From: Staphylococcus auricularis
Lineage (GTDB): Bacteria; Bacillota; Bacilli; Staphylococcales; Staphylococcaceae
Reading direction: 5' to 3'
Assembly (NCBI RefSeq): GCF_001500315.1
Contig: NZ_LLER01000002.1
Coordinates: 62,001-126,000 of the forward strand
DNA length: 64,000 bases
The translations under genes and the position numbers were made by a program. A model generated the notes under the pieces. That model saw nothing but the letters and a program-made list of their open reading frames with translations, was not told the origin of the DNA and ran no database searches. Shown here piece by piece: positions 27,807 through 39,776 of the stretch. Within the stretch, counting starts at the first letter, position 1. The number at the start of each line of letters is the position of its first letter.

Positions 27807-28331
27807 GTGAGACGAATAATAAAACATTTGCTTTCTATTATCATTGCGCTTATCATTGTACTGTTACTTCAAGCGCTGGTAATCAGTGGAGCGGTCGTTC
27901 CGAATTCGCAAATGGCACCGACACTTCAGAAGGATGATCGTGTGATTGTCAATAAAGCTAAAGTATTGATTAATCAGCTTGATACTGGAGATGTCATCGC
28001 TTATAGACAAGATGGAAAATTAAAAATGAGTAGAGTCATTGGTAAACCTGGTGAATCAGTGGTATATGAAAAGAGTCAACTTTACATAGATGATAAACAG
28101 GTGGATGAATCTTATATCGATCACAATAATATTCAATCGTTAGCACTGAGAGATTTATCAGGTTCTGAAGGCGACATCGTACAGCCGAATGCGTATTTTG
28201 TATTGAATGATGATCGAAGTCGTAAGGCAGATTCAAGAACATATGGTTTTATTCAAAGAAAAGATATTGTGGGAAGTATTACATTACGTTATTACCCATT
28301 TGAACAATTTAAGTTTGATTTTAATAGATGA
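27807..28331 (+). CDS. spsA: SpsA, signal peptidase I homologue without catalytic residues
   Basis: This 174-residue protein has one N-terminal membrane anchor (residues 8-28) and the type I signal peptidase fold. Compared with the active SpsB next door, the nucleophile motif GDSMDPTL is replaced by NSQMAPTL (catalytic Ser replaced by Gln). The KRVIGMPGD motif is replaced by SRVIGKPGE (catalytic Lys replaced by Ser). It therefore cannot cleave by the Ser-Lys mechanism, as is known for SpsA of S. aureus. The GTG start at 27807 is seven bases after AGGAG; the earlier ATG at 27786 lies upstream of that ribosome site. It is 10 bases upstream of spsB. Confidence 0.9.
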   Translation: MRRIIKHLLSIIIALIIVLLLQALVISGAVVPNSQMAPTLQKDDRVIVNKAKVLINQLDTGDVIAYRQDGKLKMSRVIGKPGESVVYEKSQLYIDDKQVDESYIDHNNIQSLALRDLSGSEGDIVQPNAYFVLNDDRSRKADSRTYGFIQRKDIVGSITLRYYPFEQFKFDFNR

Positions 28332-28341
28332 GGTGTGAATC

Positions 28342-28920
28342 GTGAAAAAAGAAATAACTGAATGGATTGTCGCCATAGGTGTTGCCTTAATCATTTTAGT
28401 TGTAGTCATTAATTTTGTAGGTAAAAGTTATACGATCAAGGGTGACTCTATGGATCCTACATTAAAAGATGGCGAACATGTCATCGTCAACATGATTGGT
28501 TATAACCTAGGCGGACTTGAAAAAGGCAATGTGATTGTGTTCCACGCCGATGAATCTTCTGATTATGTTAAACGTGTCATCGGTATGCCTGGTGATAAAG
28601 TGGAATATAAAAAAGATCAACTTTATGTTAATGATAAAAAAGTAGACGAACCTTATTTAGACTACAATAAGAAACGTAAACAAGTTGAGTATATTACTGC
28701 AAATGACTTAGATGTCAGCAGTTTACCTAATTCAAACGGTGAAGAAAAAATTCCTAAAGGAAAATTACTCGTACTAGGAGATAACCGTGAAGTTAGTAAA
28801 GATAGTCGTTCATTTGGGTTAATTAATGAAGACCAAGTGGTTGGTAAAGTTTCATTCAGATTCTGGCCAATCAATAACTTTAAAGTGAACTTCAATCCAG
28901 ATACGAACTACGGCAGTTAA
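28342..28920 (+). CDS. spsB: Signal peptidase I (active)
   Basis: This 192-residue membrane serine protease removes signal peptides from secreted proteins. One anchor helix spans residues 8-27. The catalytic serine is Ser36 in KGDSMDPTL and the general base is Lys77 in YVKRVIGMPGD, followed by box D and box E (LGDNREVSKDSRSFG near residue 147). These match the known S36/K77 pair of staphylococcal SpsB. The start is GTG (GTGAAAAAAGAAATA) or the equivalent position after AGATGAGGTG. It is probably the only functional type I signal peptidase in this locus and thus essential. Confidence 0.95.
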   Translation: MKKEITEWIVAIGVALIILVVVINFVGKSYTIKGDSMDPTLKDGEHVIVNMIGYNLGGLEKGNVIVFHADESSDYVKRVIGMPGDKVEYKKDQLYVNDKKVDEPYLDYNKKRKQVEYITANDLDVSSLPNSNGEEKIPKGKLLVLGDNREVSKDSRSFGLINEDQVVGKVSFRFWPINNFKVNFNPDTNYGS

Positions 28921-28939
28921 TCATAAGGTATAAAGGAGA

Positions 28940-28974
28940 AGGCTAGGACAGTCAACTGTTCTAGTCTTTTTTTA
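28940..28974 (+). terminator. Terminator after spsB
   Basis: The 12-bp stem AGGCTAGGACAG / CTGTTCTAGTCT with a TCAA loop is followed by seven T residues. Confidence 0.88.
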
Positions 28975-29069
28975 AACCTCTATATATTAGGGAAGGCAAG
29001 CATTATACCAACTGTTATCTCGCACCGCCTGACGTGTGTTAAAATAAAAGTTAAGAAAGGGGAAATGTT

Positions 29070-32000
29070 ATGGAACTTCATGCCTATCTCGGGCGCGCAG
29101 GAACTGGGAAATCCCATGAAATGCTCGAGGAAATTACAACTAAAATGTTACAAGATCCTTTAGGTGATCCCATTGTAATCATCGCCCCTACGCAAAATAC
29201 GTTCCAGCTTGAACAATATTTTGTGAATAACCCCGAACTGAATGGCAGTTTACGTACTGAAGTGCTCCACTTTGAACGTTTAAGTCACCGTATTTTCCAA
29301 GAAGTGGGCGGATTAACAGAACAGCCTCTGACAAAAGCTGCGACTGAGATGATGATTTATGATTTATTACAACAACATCAATCAGAATTGAACCTCTATC
29401 AATCTCAAGTGAAATATTATGGCTTTAGCGAGAAATTATATGAGCAAATTCAAGATTTTAAACGCTATGCTGTGACACCTGAAGCGATCCAATCCTTTAC
29501 TGAAGAGACGCCCCTACAAACGAGAACGAAAGATAAACTACAAGATATCGCATTAATCTATCAATATTTAGAAGCACGCATTGAAGGCGAATATGTGTCT
29601 CCGGAAGATAGTTTACAGCGTTTCATTGAAATGATGCCGAAGTCAGAATGGTTAGCACACACAGAAATTTACATTGATGGATTTCATAACTTTTCAACAC
29701 TGGAATATCAAATGATCGAACAACTGACCCGTTGTGCGAAGCGAGTCACAATCGCCTTAACGACAGATGGTGACAAGGATCCATTTAGTCTATTTCGTAA
29801 ACCGACAGAAACGTTAACACAAATTGAAGAAATTGCAGATAAACTGAACATTTCATTACATACCAAACAATTCAAAGCGCCTCAACGCTTTCAACAACCC
29901 GCACTGAACCATCTAGAACAATCATTTGATGCGTTACAATTTGAACCTTCTGCACAACATGAGGGTGTTCAGGTGTTAGAATCATCCTCCATGCGAGAAG
30001 AAGTGAATGAAATCGCTAGACGTATCCTGAGAGAGAATCGAGACCAAGGACGCCGTTATCAAGATATTGCGATATTGTACCGTGATGACACGTATGCGCA
30101 ATTGTTAGAATCCATTTTGCCGCAGTATGATATTCCTTATCATATCGATGTGAAACAATCGATGACGTACCATCCCGTCATGGAAATGTTACGGTCACTG
30201 ATTGAAGTGATTCAGACGAAATGGCAATTTGATCCGTTAATGCGCTTATTTAAAACGGATGTGCTTACGCAAAAATTCTCCAATAGTCAGTATCTCATAG
30301 ACTTGCTAGAGAACTTCGTGCTCGAACGCGGTATCTACGGAGCTCGATGGCTAGATGAGCGTTACTTTAACGTAGAGCAATTTAACCGTATGGGTAGAAA
30401 GCAACAAACGTTAACCGATGACTTGCGTGATACGTATGAACACGTGATTCAGTTGAAAGATGATGTGCTACAAAAAGTCTTATATGTAGAAAATCAATTT
30501 AAAGATTGTCACGATGCAACCGCTTTTGCGACAGCATTTTATGAAGCGTTAGAACACTTTGAACTTCCAAACCAATTGATGACTGAGCGTGATCGCTATG
30601 AATTAGATGGACAACCGAGAAAAGCTGAAGAAATCGACCAAATATGGAACGGATTGATTCAAACGCTTGATGATATGGTTGCGGTCTTTGGTGAACAAGA
30701 AATGACTCAACAGCATTTCTTAGAACTCTTTGATATTGGTCTAGAACAACTCGAGTTTAACATGATTCCACAAACGTTAGACCAAGTCAGCATTGGTACG
30801 ATGGATCTCGCCAAAGTGGATAACAAAGCGCACGTTTATCTCGTAGGAATGAATGATGGTGTGCTACCACAAACCGTTACGCTATCCAGTCTCATTACAG
30901 ATGAAGAGAAGAAATCGTTTGAAACTCATGCGAACATTGAACTGAGTCCAACGTCAGATATATTACAAATGGACGAAGCCTTTGTCTGCTATATAGCAAT
31001 GACGCGTAGTAAAAGCGCGGTGACATTCTCTTATAGTTTGATGGGTACGAGCAATGATGAAAAAGAAATCAGTCCCTTTTTATCTCAAATACTAGAGCTT
31101 TTCAGTGGCTTAACTGTGAATAATATACATCACCAACATCAAGCAAACCCACTGACATTAATGGAACATCCACATCAAACGAAAATCGCATTATTTGAAG
31201 CGTTGAAAGCTTGGCTTGATGAAGAAATCGTCGCTGATAGTTGGTTAGATACGTACCAAGTGATGCGCGATGATGAGCGTCTGAATGAGGGACTCGATTA
31301 TCTATTGACCGCATTAACCTATGATAATGAGACCGTTCGACTCTCTAACAATTTGGCTGAACAGTTGTATGGTAAGACGATGAACGCCAGTGTATCTTGT
31401 TTCGAAGGCTATCAAGAATGTCCATTCAAACACTATGCGTCACACGGCTTACGATTAAATGAACGGACGAAATACAAACTTGAGAACTTTGATCTCGGTG
31501 ATATTTTCCACCAAGTGTTACGTTTCATTTCTGAAAAAGTGGTAGGAAACTTTAAACAGTTAACACGAAAACAAATGCAACAACTCACAGCTGAAGCATT
31601 AGAAACCATTTTACCGACTGTGCAGTTTAACCTGTTAAATTCATCCGCGTATTATCGTTATCTATCCCAAAAAATCGGTGCGATCGTTGAGACGACGTTA
31701 ACTGCATTACAATATCAAGGTAGCCATTCTAAATTTAAGCCAGAACGTTTCGAAACTGGCTTTAGAAGACGGCCACGTAACCCTCAAGAATTACAATCCG
31801 TACCATTGAAAACATCTCAAGGCATTCCGATTAACATTCGAGGGCAAATCGACCGAATAGATACGTATACCGATCACGATGAAAGTTTCGTTAATATTGT
31901 AGACTATAAATCATCATCAGGCAGTGCCTCGCTAGATCTCACGAAGGTATTTTACGGCAGACAAATGCAAATGGTGACCTATATGGACATTGTGCTACAA

Positions 32001-32555
32001 AATAAACAACGCCTTGGCTTGAGAGATTTTACTAAACCAGGAGGCATGTTGTATTTCCACGTCCATGAACCGCGCTTAGATTTAGCGTGGAATGAACTTG
32101 ATGAGACGAAACGCAATCAAAAATTTCTTCAGTCATTCAAATTGAGTGGTTTGGTGAACGAAGATCCGACTGTATTAGAAGCAGTGGACACACGTCTTGA
32201 ACCAAGCTTTAAATCAGACATCGTGCCAGTGGGATTGAAAAAAGATGGCACTGCGAATGCGAACAGTCAAGTGACAGACGAACAAACGATTTACAAATTA
32301 ATTCAACATAATAAACGTAATTTCATCGATATTGCATCACAAATTATGGATGGTCATACAGAAGTGGCGCCAATGAAATATGACGATAAATTACCGTGTG
32401 AATTTTGTAGCTTCAAACCCGTTTGCCATGTGGATGGCATGATCGATAGCAAACGATATCGCACAGTGGATGAATCCATTGATCCACTGAAAGCAATCCA
32501 AGAAATCAAACTTGAAGGAGAGGAGGAAGACGATGGCACCAAAGATTCCAACTAA
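29070..32555 (+). CDS. addB: ATP-dependent nuclease/helicase subunit AddB
   Basis: This 1161-residue subunit of the AddAB (RexAB) complex processes double-strand breaks and recognises Chi. It starts [19 protein letters not shown] with a Walker A motif. The C-terminal nuclease has [11 protein letters not shown] near residue 944. Four cysteines for the [4Fe-4S] cluster are Cys777 ([12 protein letters not shown] region) and Cys1110, Cys1113 and Cys1119 ([12 protein letters not shown]). The start follows GAAAGGGGA. Its 3' end overlaps addA by 23 bases, so the two subunits are translationally coupled. Confidence 0.95.
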   Translation: MELHAYLGRAGTGKSHEMLEEITTKMLQDPLGDPIVIIAPTQNTFQLEQYFVNNPELNGSLRTEVLHFERLSHRIFQEVGGLTEQPLTKAATEMMIYDLLQQHQSELNLYQSQVKYYGFSEKLYEQIQDFKRYAVTPEAIQSFTEETPLQTRTKDKLQDIALIYQYLEARIEGEYVSPEDSLQRFIEMMPKSEWLAHTEIYIDGFHNFSTLEYQMIEQLTRCAKRVTIALTTDGDKDPFSLFRKPTETLTQIEEIADKLNISLHTKQFKAPQRFQQPALNHLEQSFDALQFEPSAQHEGVQVLESSSMREEVNEIARRILRENRDQGRRYQDIAILYRDDTYAQLLESILPQYDIPYHIDVKQSMTYHPVMEMLRSLIEVIQTKWQFDPLMRLFKTDVLTQKFSNSQYLIDLLENFVLERGIYGARWLDERYFNVEQFNRMGRKQQTLTDDLRDTYEHVIQLKDDVLQKVLYVENQFKDCHDATAFATAFYEALEHFELPNQLMTERDRYELDGQPRKAEEIDQIWNGLIQTLDDMVAVFGEQEMTQQHFLELFDIGLEQLEFNMIPQTLDQVSIGTMDLAKVDNKAHVYLVGMNDGVLPQTVTLSSLITDEEKKSFETHANIELSPTSDILQMDEAFVCYIAMTRSKSAVTFSYSLMGTSNDEKEISPFLSQILELFSGLTVNNIHHQHQANPLTLMEHPHQTKIALFEALKAWLDEEIVADSWLDTYQVMRDDERLNEGLDYLLTALTYDNETVRLSNNLAEQLYGKTMNASVSCFEGYQECPFKHYASHGLRLNERTKYKLENFDLGDIFHQVLRFISEKVVGNFKQLTRKQMQQLTAEALETILPTVQFNLLNSSAYYRYLSQKIGAIVETTLTALQYQGSHSKFKPERFETGFRRRPRNPQELQSVPLKTSQGIPINIRGQIDRIDTYTDHDESFVNIVDYKSSSGSASLDLTKVFYGRQMQMVTYMDIVLQNKQRLGLRDFTKPGGMLYFHVHEPRLDLAWNELDETKRNQKFLQSFKLSGLVNEDPTVLEAVDTRLEPSFKSDIVPVGLKKDGTANANSQVTDEQTIYKLIQHNKRNFIDIASQIMDGHTEVAPMKYDDKLPCEFCSFKPVCHVDGMIDSKRYRTVDESIDPLKAIQEIKLEGEEEDDGTKDSN

Positions 32556-35500
32556 GCCAGCAGATGTGCAATGGACCGATAACCAATGGAAAAGTATCTA
32601 TGCGAAAGGTCAAGATACACTCGTTGCTGCAGCTGCAGGTTCAGGTAAAACCGCTGTCCTTGTAGAACGCATTATTCAACGTATTATCAATGATGGGATA
32701 GACGTCGATCGCTTACTCGTCGTGACGTTTACGAATGCCAGTGCACGTGAGATGAAACAACGTGTGGAAGCACGGATTCAACAAGCTTCATTAGAACATC
32801 CTGATAATGAACATTTAAAAAATCAACGTATTAAAATACATCAAGCACAGATTTCTACGTTACACAGCTTTTGTTTGAAAATGATACAACAACATTATGA
32901 TGTGTTGGATATTGATCCTAATTTTAGAACCAGTAGTGAAGCGGAAAATGTCTTGTTATTAGAACAAACCATTGATGAAGTGTTGGAACATCATTATGAT
33001 CTCCTCGACCCTGATTTTGTTGATTTAACGGAACAGCTTTCATCAGACCGTAACGACGACCAACTCAGATTGATGATTAAATCGCTGTATTATTTCAGTG
33101 TGGCCAATCCTGCACCATATGAATGGTTAGAACAACTGTCAGAGCCATATGAAAATGCCGACCAGCAACAACAGCTAGGACAATTATTAAACGATACGGC
33201 CATGGTATTTATGAACGCAGCGTTAGAATCTCTTAAACAGAGTTACGATTTATTCCACATGTTAGAAGAAACGGACAAACAAATCGCTGTCGTCGAAGAA
33301 GAACTTGGCTTTATGCAGCAAGTGATGGAAGGGCCGGTCTTAGATAGTGCACGTATCGCACAGCATACGATGGGGCGTTTTCCTCAGAAGACGAAGAAAA
33401 TAAGAGAAGCGAACGAGACGATGTTAGACACGTATGATGATGCGAAAAGTCATTTTGATGACTATAAAAAATGGATCGAAAAAGTACAAGTCGATTATTT
33501 TTCTCGCTCTAAGGATGCGTTAACTGAAGAAATGCAACGCTTGGCACCCCGTGTACGTTATCTGGCACGTGTGACTACTGATGTCATTCGCACATTTGGT
33601 CAGAAGAAACGCTCACGCAACATCTTGGATTTCTCAGACTATGAACACTTTGCGTTAAGTGTGCTGACTGAGCAAGATGGAGCACCTTCAGCGATTGCTG
33701 CAGAATATCGTAATCATTTTGAAGAAATTTTAGTCGATGAATATCAAGATACAAACCGTGTGCAAGAAAAGATTTTATCCAGTATTAAACGGGGCACAGA
33801 AACAAACGGCAATTTATTTATGGTTGGCGATGTGAAACAATCCATTTATAAATTTAGGCAAGCTGATCCGAGATTGTTTATTGAAAAATATAATCGCTTT
33901 ACGACAGACGGCAATCAATCGGGTATGCGCATTGACTTGTCTCAAAACTTCCGTTCTCGAAAAGAAGTCCTCACGACGACCAACTATTTATTTAAACACA
34001 TGATGGATCCTGCGGTTGGAGAGATTGAGTATGACGATGCAGCGCAACTCTATTATAGTGCAGCCTTTGATGATGCAGCGCGACCGGTTGAACTCAATGT
34101 GTTAGTAGAAGATCAAGAAAACGATCTCACCGGTGCAGAACAAGAAGCCGACTATATCGCCCAACAAGTCGAAGATATTATGGCAAATCGCACGGTTTAT
34201 GATGCAAAACAACAGCAATACCGTAAACCAACCTATAAAGATATCGTCATCTTAGAGCGTAGTTATGGGGAAGCACGAGATTTACAACAAGCATTTAAAG
34301 ACCATAATATTCCATTTCATGTGAACAGTAAGGCAGGGTACTTTGAACAACCTGAAGTGCAATTAATCTTGTCATTTTTACGTACGATAGATAATCCATT
34401 ACAAGACATCTATTTAGTTGGCCTCATGCGTTCTGTCATATATCAATTTACAGAAGATGAACTTGCAGCAATCCGTGTGGTTAGCCCGAATGATGCGTAT
34501 TACTATCAATCGATTGTTAACTATATGCAAAGTGATCAAGCTAATACTGCTTTAGTGGACAAATTACAACGGTTTTTAGATGACATCGAACACTATCAAC
34601 ATTTAAGTCAGAAAATGCCGGTGTATCGTCTGATCGAACGATTCTACAATGATCACTATGTCGTGCAATACTTCAGTGGGATTATTGGTGGTCGTAATCG
34701 TCGAGCGAACTTATATGGTCTGTTAAACAAAGCCATCGAATTTGAAGATTCTAGTTTCCGTGGTTTATATCAATTTATCCGATTTATCGATGAGTTGATT
34801 GAGCGCGGTAAGGATTTCGGTGAGGAAAATGTGGTCGGTCCAAATGACGACGTTGTTTGTATGATGACGATTCATAGCAGTAAAGGGTTAGAATTTCCAT
34901 TTGTCATCTATGGTGGCTTATCTAAATCCTTTACGAGAAGGGATTTAAGTAAACCAATCATTCTGAATCAAAAATATGGTATGGGTATGAAATATTTTGA
35001 TGTAGATCAGAAATTAACGTATCCTTCACTCGCGTCAGTGACCTTTAAAGCCATAGCGGAAAAAGAAATGATTTCTGAAGAGATGCGCTTAATCTATGTG
35101 GCTTGTACACGCGCGAAAGAACAACTTATCTTAGTCGGTCGCACGAAAGAAGAACAAGAAATCGACAAATGGGTGAAAAAACCAGTATCAGGAGATAAGC
35201 TTCCTGTCAGTTTGCGTTTAACAGCAAAACGGCCGATAGACATGATTTATCCTATATTAGCTAAACATCAAGACCCATCATTACCATTGTCGTTACGTTT
35301 TGAAGACCATATCGATGAAGTTGATGAACATATGCGACCTGTCGTGCAGATTCAAACAGCTTATTTCGAAGATATGCATCTAATAGATGATCAAGCGTCA
35401 GATGAAAAACGCACCGTATCAGATATCAAACATTCTGACCATGGGGACGATGGATTAAAACAACAAATCAGTGACCAGTTGACGTATCAATATCCGCATG

Positions 35501-36186
35501 AATCAGATACTGTAAAACCTTCTAAACAATCTGTGTCAGAGTTGAAACGGCAGTTAGAAACAGAAGAAGCCGGCACCAATTACGACCGTGTACGCCAATA
35601 TCGTGTCGGCTATGCGTCTTATGAAAGACCACAATTCATGAGTCAGCGCAAACGACGTCGAGCTAATGAAATCGGTACGTTGATGCACTTCGTCATGCAA
35701 CATTTGCCATTTGTTGAAGGTGGCTACAATGCATCCTCTCTTGATGCTTACATCGATACCATGATTGAAAGACAATTGATTCAACCTGAGGATAAAAAAG
35801 ATATTAGTTACGAAGATATTATTTATTTCACACATACTTCACTCTATGATCGTATCGTTCATAGTGATGCCGTATATCGAGAACTCCCTTTTGTCGTTAA
35901 TGAAGCGAAAGTAGATCAAATCGATGATAGTAGCGGGGACGTCTCTATCATTCAAGGGATGATCGACCTCATTTTTGTGGAAGATGGAAAATACAACTTT
36001 GTCGATTATAAAACGGACGTCTTTAACCGCAGAAAAGGTATGACAGACGAAGAAATCGGTGAACAACTGCGCCAACGTTATCAAATTCAAATGACGTATT
36101 ATCGCAATACGTTAGAAACCATACTGGGTCAAGAAGTTCAAGGCTACTTGTATTTCTTCAAATTTGGTCAGTTATCGATTGATTAG
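32533..36186 (+). CDS. addA: ATP-dependent helicase/nuclease subunit AddA
   Basis: This 1217-residue UvrD-type helicase fused to a RecB-type nuclease has Walker [17 protein letters not shown] near residue 35. Walker B is [13 protein letters not shown] near 400, and later helicase motifs include [19 protein letters not shown] near 780 and [14 protein letters not shown] near 855. The nuclease core [12 protein letters not shown] lies near 1157. Initiation at ATG 32533 follows AGGAGAGGAGG and gives the canonical length; the upstream extension to 32512 lies inside addB. With AddB it resects DNA ends for RecA loading. Confidence 0.95.
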   Translation: MAPKIPTKPADVQWTDNQWKSIYAKGQDTLVAAAAGSGKTAVLVERIIQRIINDGIDVDRLLVVTFTNASAREMKQRVEARIQQASLEHPDNEHLKNQRIKIHQAQISTLHSFCLKMIQQHYDVLDIDPNFRTSSEAENVLLLEQTIDEVLEHHYDLLDPDFVDLTEQLSSDRNDDQLRLMIKSLYYFSVANPAPYEWLEQLSEPYENADQQQQLGQLLNDTAMVFMNAALESLKQSYDLFHMLEETDKQIAVVEEELGFMQQVMEGPVLDSARIAQHTMGRFPQKTKKIREANETMLDTYDDAKSHFDDYKKWIEKVQVDYFSRSKDALTEEMQRLAPRVRYLARVTTDVIRTFGQKKRSRNILDFSDYEHFALSVLTEQDGAPSAIAAEYRNHFEEILVDEYQDTNRVQEKILSSIKRGTETNGNLFMVGDVKQSIYKFRQADPRLFIEKYNRFTTDGNQSGMRIDLSQNFRSRKEVLTTTNYLFKHMMDPAVGEIEYDDAAQLYYSAAFDDAARPVELNVLVEDQENDLTGAEQEADYIAQQVEDIMANRTVYDAKQQQYRKPTYKDIVILERSYGEARDLQQAFKDHNIPFHVNSKAGYFEQPEVQLILSFLRTIDNPLQDIYLVGLMRSVIYQFTEDELAAIRVVSPNDAYYYQSIVNYMQSDQANTALVDKLQRFLDDIEHYQHLSQKMPVYRLIERFYNDHYVVQYFSGIIGGRNRRANLYGLLNKAIEFEDSSFRGLYQFIRFIDELIERGKDFGEENVVGPNDDVVCMMTIHSSKGLEFPFVIYGGLSKSFTRRDLSKPIILNQKYGMGMKYFDVDQKLTYPSLASVTFKAIAEKEMISEEMRLIYVACTRAKEQLILVGRTKEEQEIDKWVKKPVSGDKLPVSLRLTAKRPIDMIYPILAKHQDPSLPLSLRFEDHIDEVDEHMRPVVQIQTAYFEDMHLIDDQASDEKRTVSDIKHSDHGDDGLKQQISDQLTYQYPHESDTVKPSKQSVSELKRQLETEEAGTNYDRVRQYRVGYASYERPQFMSQRKRRRANEIGTLMHFVMQHLPFVEGGYNASSLDAYIDTMIERQLIQPEDKKDISYEDIIYFTHTSLYDRIVHSDAVYRELPFVVNEAKVDQIDDSSGDVSIIQGMIDLIFVEDGKYNFVDYKTDVFNRRKGMTDEEIGEQLRQRYQIQMTYYRNTLETILGQEVQGYLYFFKFGQLSID

Positions 36187-36220
36187 TAAAATGAATGCAT
36201 TGAACATATTTTAAGGAAGA

Positions 36221-36296
36221 AAGGGGCAGTGCGTGACCTTGTACTGTTAGGATAAAAGTGATTGGGTCTCTACCCGACATTTTTATCTCACCCCTT
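36221..36296. repeat. Long stem-loop after addA, intergenic-repeat-like
   Basis: The outer arms AAGGGG (36221-36226) and CCCCTT (36291-36296) enclose an inner stem of about 16 bp (GATAAAAGTGATTGGGT with ACCCGACATTTTTATC) and a CTCT loop. It can act as a terminator for addBA but lacks a T-run. Its form resembles the dispersed intergenic hairpins of staphylococci. Confidence 0.55.
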
Positions 36297-36383
36297 AACA
36301 TCCTTTTCGTTGAGCAGTTTTTAACATATCAATATTTATATGCTTTTACGTACGAATTTTTAGAAATTTCGGTACTTATTTAT

Positions 36384-36413
36384 TTGTGATTTACCTAGAA
36401 CTATAGTTATAAT
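36384..36413 (+). promoter_or_regulatory. Promoter of FAH-family gene
   Basis: TTGTGA (36384-36389), an 18-base spacer and TATAAT (36408-36413) lie about 35 bases before the start. Confidence 0.65.
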
Positions 36414-36448
36414 ATGAATAATATACAGATGAGGAGCTGAAACAATTT

Positions 36449-37351
36449 ATGAAATTCTTATCATTTAAACATAATGATCAGACATCTTTTGGAGTGAAAG
36501 TGAAACGCGAAGAAGCGGCTTGGGATTTAACCAAAGTGTTTGCAGATTTTGCAGAAGGTGAATTCAATCCTAAAACTTTACTCGAAGGCTTACAACAAAA
36601 TCAGTTGATTGATTTTCAAGAACAAGTGCGTAAAGCAGTTGTCGCAGCAGAAGATAGCGGTAAAGGTGAAGATTATAAAGTCCAATTCGCAGACATCGAA
36701 TTCTTACCCCCAGTTACACCAACAAATAATGTCATCGCATTTGGTCGTAACTATGAAGCCCACGCAGATGAGTTAAACCATGAGGTACAACGACTTTACG
36801 TATTTACAAAAGCGGCTTCTTCATTAACAGGTGACAATGCGACAATTCCTAATCATCAAGATATTACAGACCAATTAGATTATGAAGGTGAACTCGGTAT
36901 TGTCATCGGTAAGTCTGGTGAAAAAATTCCTAAAGGTTTAGCACTCGATTATGTTTATGGTTATACCATCATCAATGATATTACAGATCGTAAAGCGCAA
37001 AAAGCACAAGATCAAGCTTTCTTATCCAAAAGTTTAACAGGGGGTTGCCCAATGGGTCCTTACATTGTAACTAAAGATGAACTCCCTACACCTGAAGATG
37101 TGAACATCGTAACTAAAGTTAATAACGACATTCGTCAAGATGGTAATACGAGTCAAATGATTTTAAAAATTGACGAGTTAATTGAAGCCATTTCTAAATA
37201 TGTAGCACTACATCCAGGTGATATCATTGCGACAGGTACGCCAGCAGGTGTCGGCGCAGGTATGGATGAACCCCAATACCTTCAACCTGGTGATGAAGTG
37301 AAAGTAACAATCGATAATATCGGTACATTAACCAATTATATTGCTGAATAA
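36449..37351 (+). CDS. Fumarylacetoacetate hydrolase family protein
   Basis: This 300-residue protein has the C-terminal FAH domain from about residue 90. [19 protein letters not shown] precedes the metal-binding acids in [14 protein letters not shown] near 148. [13 protein letters not shown] and [16 protein letters not shown] near 256 are further family motifs. Members are metal-dependent hydrolases or decarboxylases of oxo-acids (for example acylpyruvase or oxaloacetate decarboxylase); the substrate here is not clear. It is monocistronic, with its own promoter and terminator. Confidence 0.85.
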   Translation: MKFLSFKHNDQTSFGVKVKREEAAWDLTKVFADFAEGEFNPKTLLEGLQQNQLIDFQEQVRKAVVAAEDSGKGEDYKVQFADIEFLPPVTPTNNVIAFGRNYEAHADELNHEVQRLYVFTKAASSLTGDNATIPNHQDITDQLDYEGELGIVIGKSGEKIPKGLALDYVYGYTIINDITDRKAQKAQDQAFLSKSLTGGCPMGPYIVTKDELPTPEDVNIVTKVNNDIRQDGNTSQMILKIDELIEAISKYVALHPGDIIATGTPAGVGAGMDEPQYLQPGDEVKVTIDNIGTLTNYIAE

Positions 37352-37373
37352 GCGATGATTATTTTATATAAGC

Positions 37374-37406
37374 AAGTGGGATGGGTTAAACCATTCCACT
37401 TTTTTG
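37374..37406 (+). terminator. Terminator after FAH-family gene
   Basis: The perfect 11-bp stem AAGTGGGATGG / CCATTCCACTT is followed by T residues. Confidence 0.88.
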
Positions 37407-37565
37407 AATGGAGTTATAGTAATGGGAGTTTTTAAGATAAAAACTTTCATGATCTTGATAGAGACGCCGTTCTTTTGAAAATCCGCGTGAAATTGATTAT
37501 ACTAGTATGAGCAATTCAATCTTTAGATGTTCATGTTGAAAATGAGATTGACTGGGGGGAATACA

Positions 37566-37952
37566 TTGATACATCTACACATTACGAGCTGGGTCTTATT
37601 AATTATTTTATTCTTAGTGAGTTATTATTTTTACTCAGCAAAAGATGGCGCATCAAAAGTTGCAACAATCTTACATATGATTCTAAGACTCATGATGGTG
37701 TTCGTACTGTTTACAGGATTCTGGCTATTGATTCAAGCATTCACGGGCCAAAGCGGTACGCACATGTTACTCACATTGAAAATGGTAGGCGGTGTAGCAG
37801 TCGTTGCACTGATGGAAATCACATTGACCAAACGTAAAAAAGGGCAAAATGCGATGGCACTCTTCTGGAGTTCAATCGTCGTTACGATTATCACCATTGC
37901 ATTAGGTGTGATCTTACCATGGGGTCCAATCACAAAAATGTTCGGCCTCTAA
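37566..37952 (+). CDS. YisL-like membrane protein (UPF0344/DUF1516)
   Basis: This 128-residue protein has four hydrophobic helices and begins LIHLHITSWVLLIILFLVSY with the initiator read as Met. HMILRLMMVFVLFTGFWLLI and ILPWGPITKMFGL are family features. The TTG at 37566 lies four bases after GGGGGGAA and gives the usual length, whereas the ATG at 37527 has no ribosome site. No reaction is known for the family. Confidence 0.82.
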   Translation: MIHLHITSWVLLIILFLVSYYFYSAKDGASKVATILHMILRLMMVFVLFTGFWLLIQAFTGQSGTHMLLTLKMVGGVAVVALMEITLTKRKKGQNAMALFWSSIVVTIITIALGVILPWGPITKMFGL

Positions 37953-37959
37953 TATAAAG

Positions 37960-37999
37960 AAGCGCAAGTATACCCATCACGTATACTTGCGCTTTTTTT
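37960..37999 (+). terminator. Terminator after YisL-like gene
   Basis: A perfect 14-bp stem (AAGCGCAAGTATAC / GTATACTTGCGCTT) is followed by T residues. Confidence 0.92.
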
Positions 38000-38403
38000 A
38001 AAATCTTAATCCTTTGTAATGAAGATGAAAAAGCAAATTTACTGTTGATAATTAAAAAGCGACTCTACTCAAATGAGTGTGTAAAGTGGTTTAATTAGAT
38101 TGCTGAACCCTCCGAGACTCCTGAGGCATTCAGCCGAAACAGAAAATCCATTTTGGCAAATACACGTAGTAATTTAAAGTATTATTTATTAGCCAAAATT
38201 AGTTGGCAGTAGCTGACTGGATTGAAGATGCACTCAGTTGAGCTTTTTCAATCCTACTCAGCCTTGCAGGGGTGGTACAACGAAATCTTTATACAAGATT
38301 TCTGTACCTCTCCCAAGTGAGGCGCCTAGGAAAGCGAGGAGAAGTAAGCAATCTATAGAAAATAACTTATAGATTGTAATTATCAGCTATAAAAAGAAAA
38401 CTT
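38000..38403. repeat. Structured 400-base intergenic region, staphylococcal intergenic-repeat-like
   Basis: No open frame of note is present. Successive hairpins include TTTTGGC/GCCAAAA (about 38150-38205), GGATTGAA/TTCAATCC (about 38219-38254), GGTACA...GAAATCT/AGATTTC..GTACC (38269-38314) and CAATCTATA/TATAGATTG (about 38350-38378). The motif around 38108-38140 (CCGAGACTCCTGAGGCATTC) and the GGTACAACGAAATC hairpin look like the degenerate repeats common between staphylococcal genes. This assignment is from memory of the pattern. Confidence 0.5.
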
Positions 38404-39726
38404 TTATTTACTGCTTGCTTTATAGCCAATCATATTAATTAAATCTTTTGGATGGCTGTATGGTGGGGCATAAGTGACTTCAAACTCAGTCAATTCATCT
38501 ATCGTCATTTGATTTTGCATTGCCATAGACAACACATCAATACGCTTATCTACACCCTCTTCACCCACAGCAGCTGCTCTTATGATTTTACGCGTTCCTT
38601 TTTCAAAATAAACACGTAAAAGAATCTCTGTATTTCCTGGGTAATAATCCGCATGTGCATCTTGTTTCACTTCTACCATTTCATAATCAAAATCATCTAA
38701 CCCTTGTGGATTAATTCCGACACTCGCAAACGTATGGTCGAAGAATTTCACGATATTGCTTCCTAAGTAACCTTTAAACGTGATGCTGTCGTCACCCGCG
38801 AGCTGTTGTGCAATGATAGAGGCAGCACGGTGCGCGCCCCAAGCTAAAGGCACATGAGCAGGATAATCTACATGACGATAATGAGACGTAATGATGTCAC
38901 CTAATGCATAGATGTTTGGAACATTGGTTTGGAAGCGCTCATTAACTGGAATGTAACCGTTGTCATCCATTTCGACACCAGAATTCTGTATAAACTGAGA
39001 ATTCGGTTTGACGCCAACGCCTTCAATAATCATGTCATATTCACCTGATGTACCTGATTTGAAATAAACGGTATGATCTTCTACTGATGAAACTTTTTCA
39101 TTTAAATAGTAGGGAATATCGCGTTCCTCTAATTCATCTAAGATAGGTTTGTTCATATCCTGATCCATTAATTTGTTGATTTTTTCAGAGCGATGAATCA
39201 TCGTAGGTTGGACACCACGTTCGTATAAGTTCTCTAATACTTCTAAGCTAATGTAGCCAGCACCAATCACAAGTGCGTTTTTCACGTTGTGGGTCGTGAT
39301 ATAATCAACGATCGCGTCTGTATCTTCCATATTACGTAGTGTGAAAGCCATCTCGCTATTGAGGCCGAGATTATTTGCGCTACAACCTGGGCTTAAAATT
39401 AATGTGTCATACGTGGTTGTGAACGTTTCATCTGCTTGTCGATCATGTACAGACATACGGTTGTGCTCAGCATCAATGCCAGTTACTTCATGATAGGTAT
39501 ATACTTTGACTCCTTTATTGTCGTAGAATCGTTCGGGTGTCAGTGGTAATAAGTCGTCTCGCTCTTTTACTACGTCCCCGATATAATACGGTAACCCACA
39601 ATTTGCGAAACTCATGTCACGATCTTTTTCGTAAATAATGATTTCACTCTCTGAGTCTAAGCGTCTAATTTGGCTCGCGACGGTCGCACCACCCGCAACT
39701 GCGCCTACGATTACGATTCTATTCAT
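38404..39726 (-). CDS. cdr: Coenzyme A disulfide reductase
   Basis: This 440-residue FAD/NADPH enzyme keeps coenzyme A, a major low-molecular-weight thiol of staphylococci, reduced. It starts [20 protein letters not shown]. The single active-site cysteine lies in [15 protein letters not shown] near residue 42; the NADPH fold is [20 protein letters not shown] near 150. Tyrosines in YPGN and in [18 protein letters not shown] at the C-terminus match those used in catalysis. A second ATG three bases after the first has the better spacing from GGAGG. It is transcribed with the HAD gene upstream or from its own promoter in the 47-base gap. Confidence 0.92.
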   Translation of the reverse strand: MNRIVIVGAVAGGATVASQIRRLDSESEIIIYEKDRDMSFANCGLPYYIGDVVKERDDLLPLTPERFYDNKGVKVYTYHEVTGIDAEHNRMSVHDRQADETFTTTYDTLILSPGCSANNLGLNSEMAFTLRNMEDTDAIVDYITTHNVKNALVIGAGYISLEVLENLYERGVQPTMIHRSEKINKLMDQDMNKPILDELEERDIPYYLNEKVSSVEDHTVYFKSGTSGEYDMIIEGVGVKPNSQFIQNSGVEMDDNGYIPVNERFQTNVPNIYALGDIITSHYRHVDYPAHVPLAWGAHRAASIIAQQLAGDDSITFKGYLGSNIVKFFDHTFASVGINPQGLDDFDYEMVEVKQDAHADYYPGNTEILLRVYFEKGTRKIIRAAAVGEEGVDKRIDVLSMAMQNQMTIDELTEFEVTYAPPYSHPKDLINMIGYKASSK

Positions 39727-39776
39727 CATTTAACCTCCAATCCGTCGTTTTATTTGTTTGGTTTTTTAAGAAAGTG

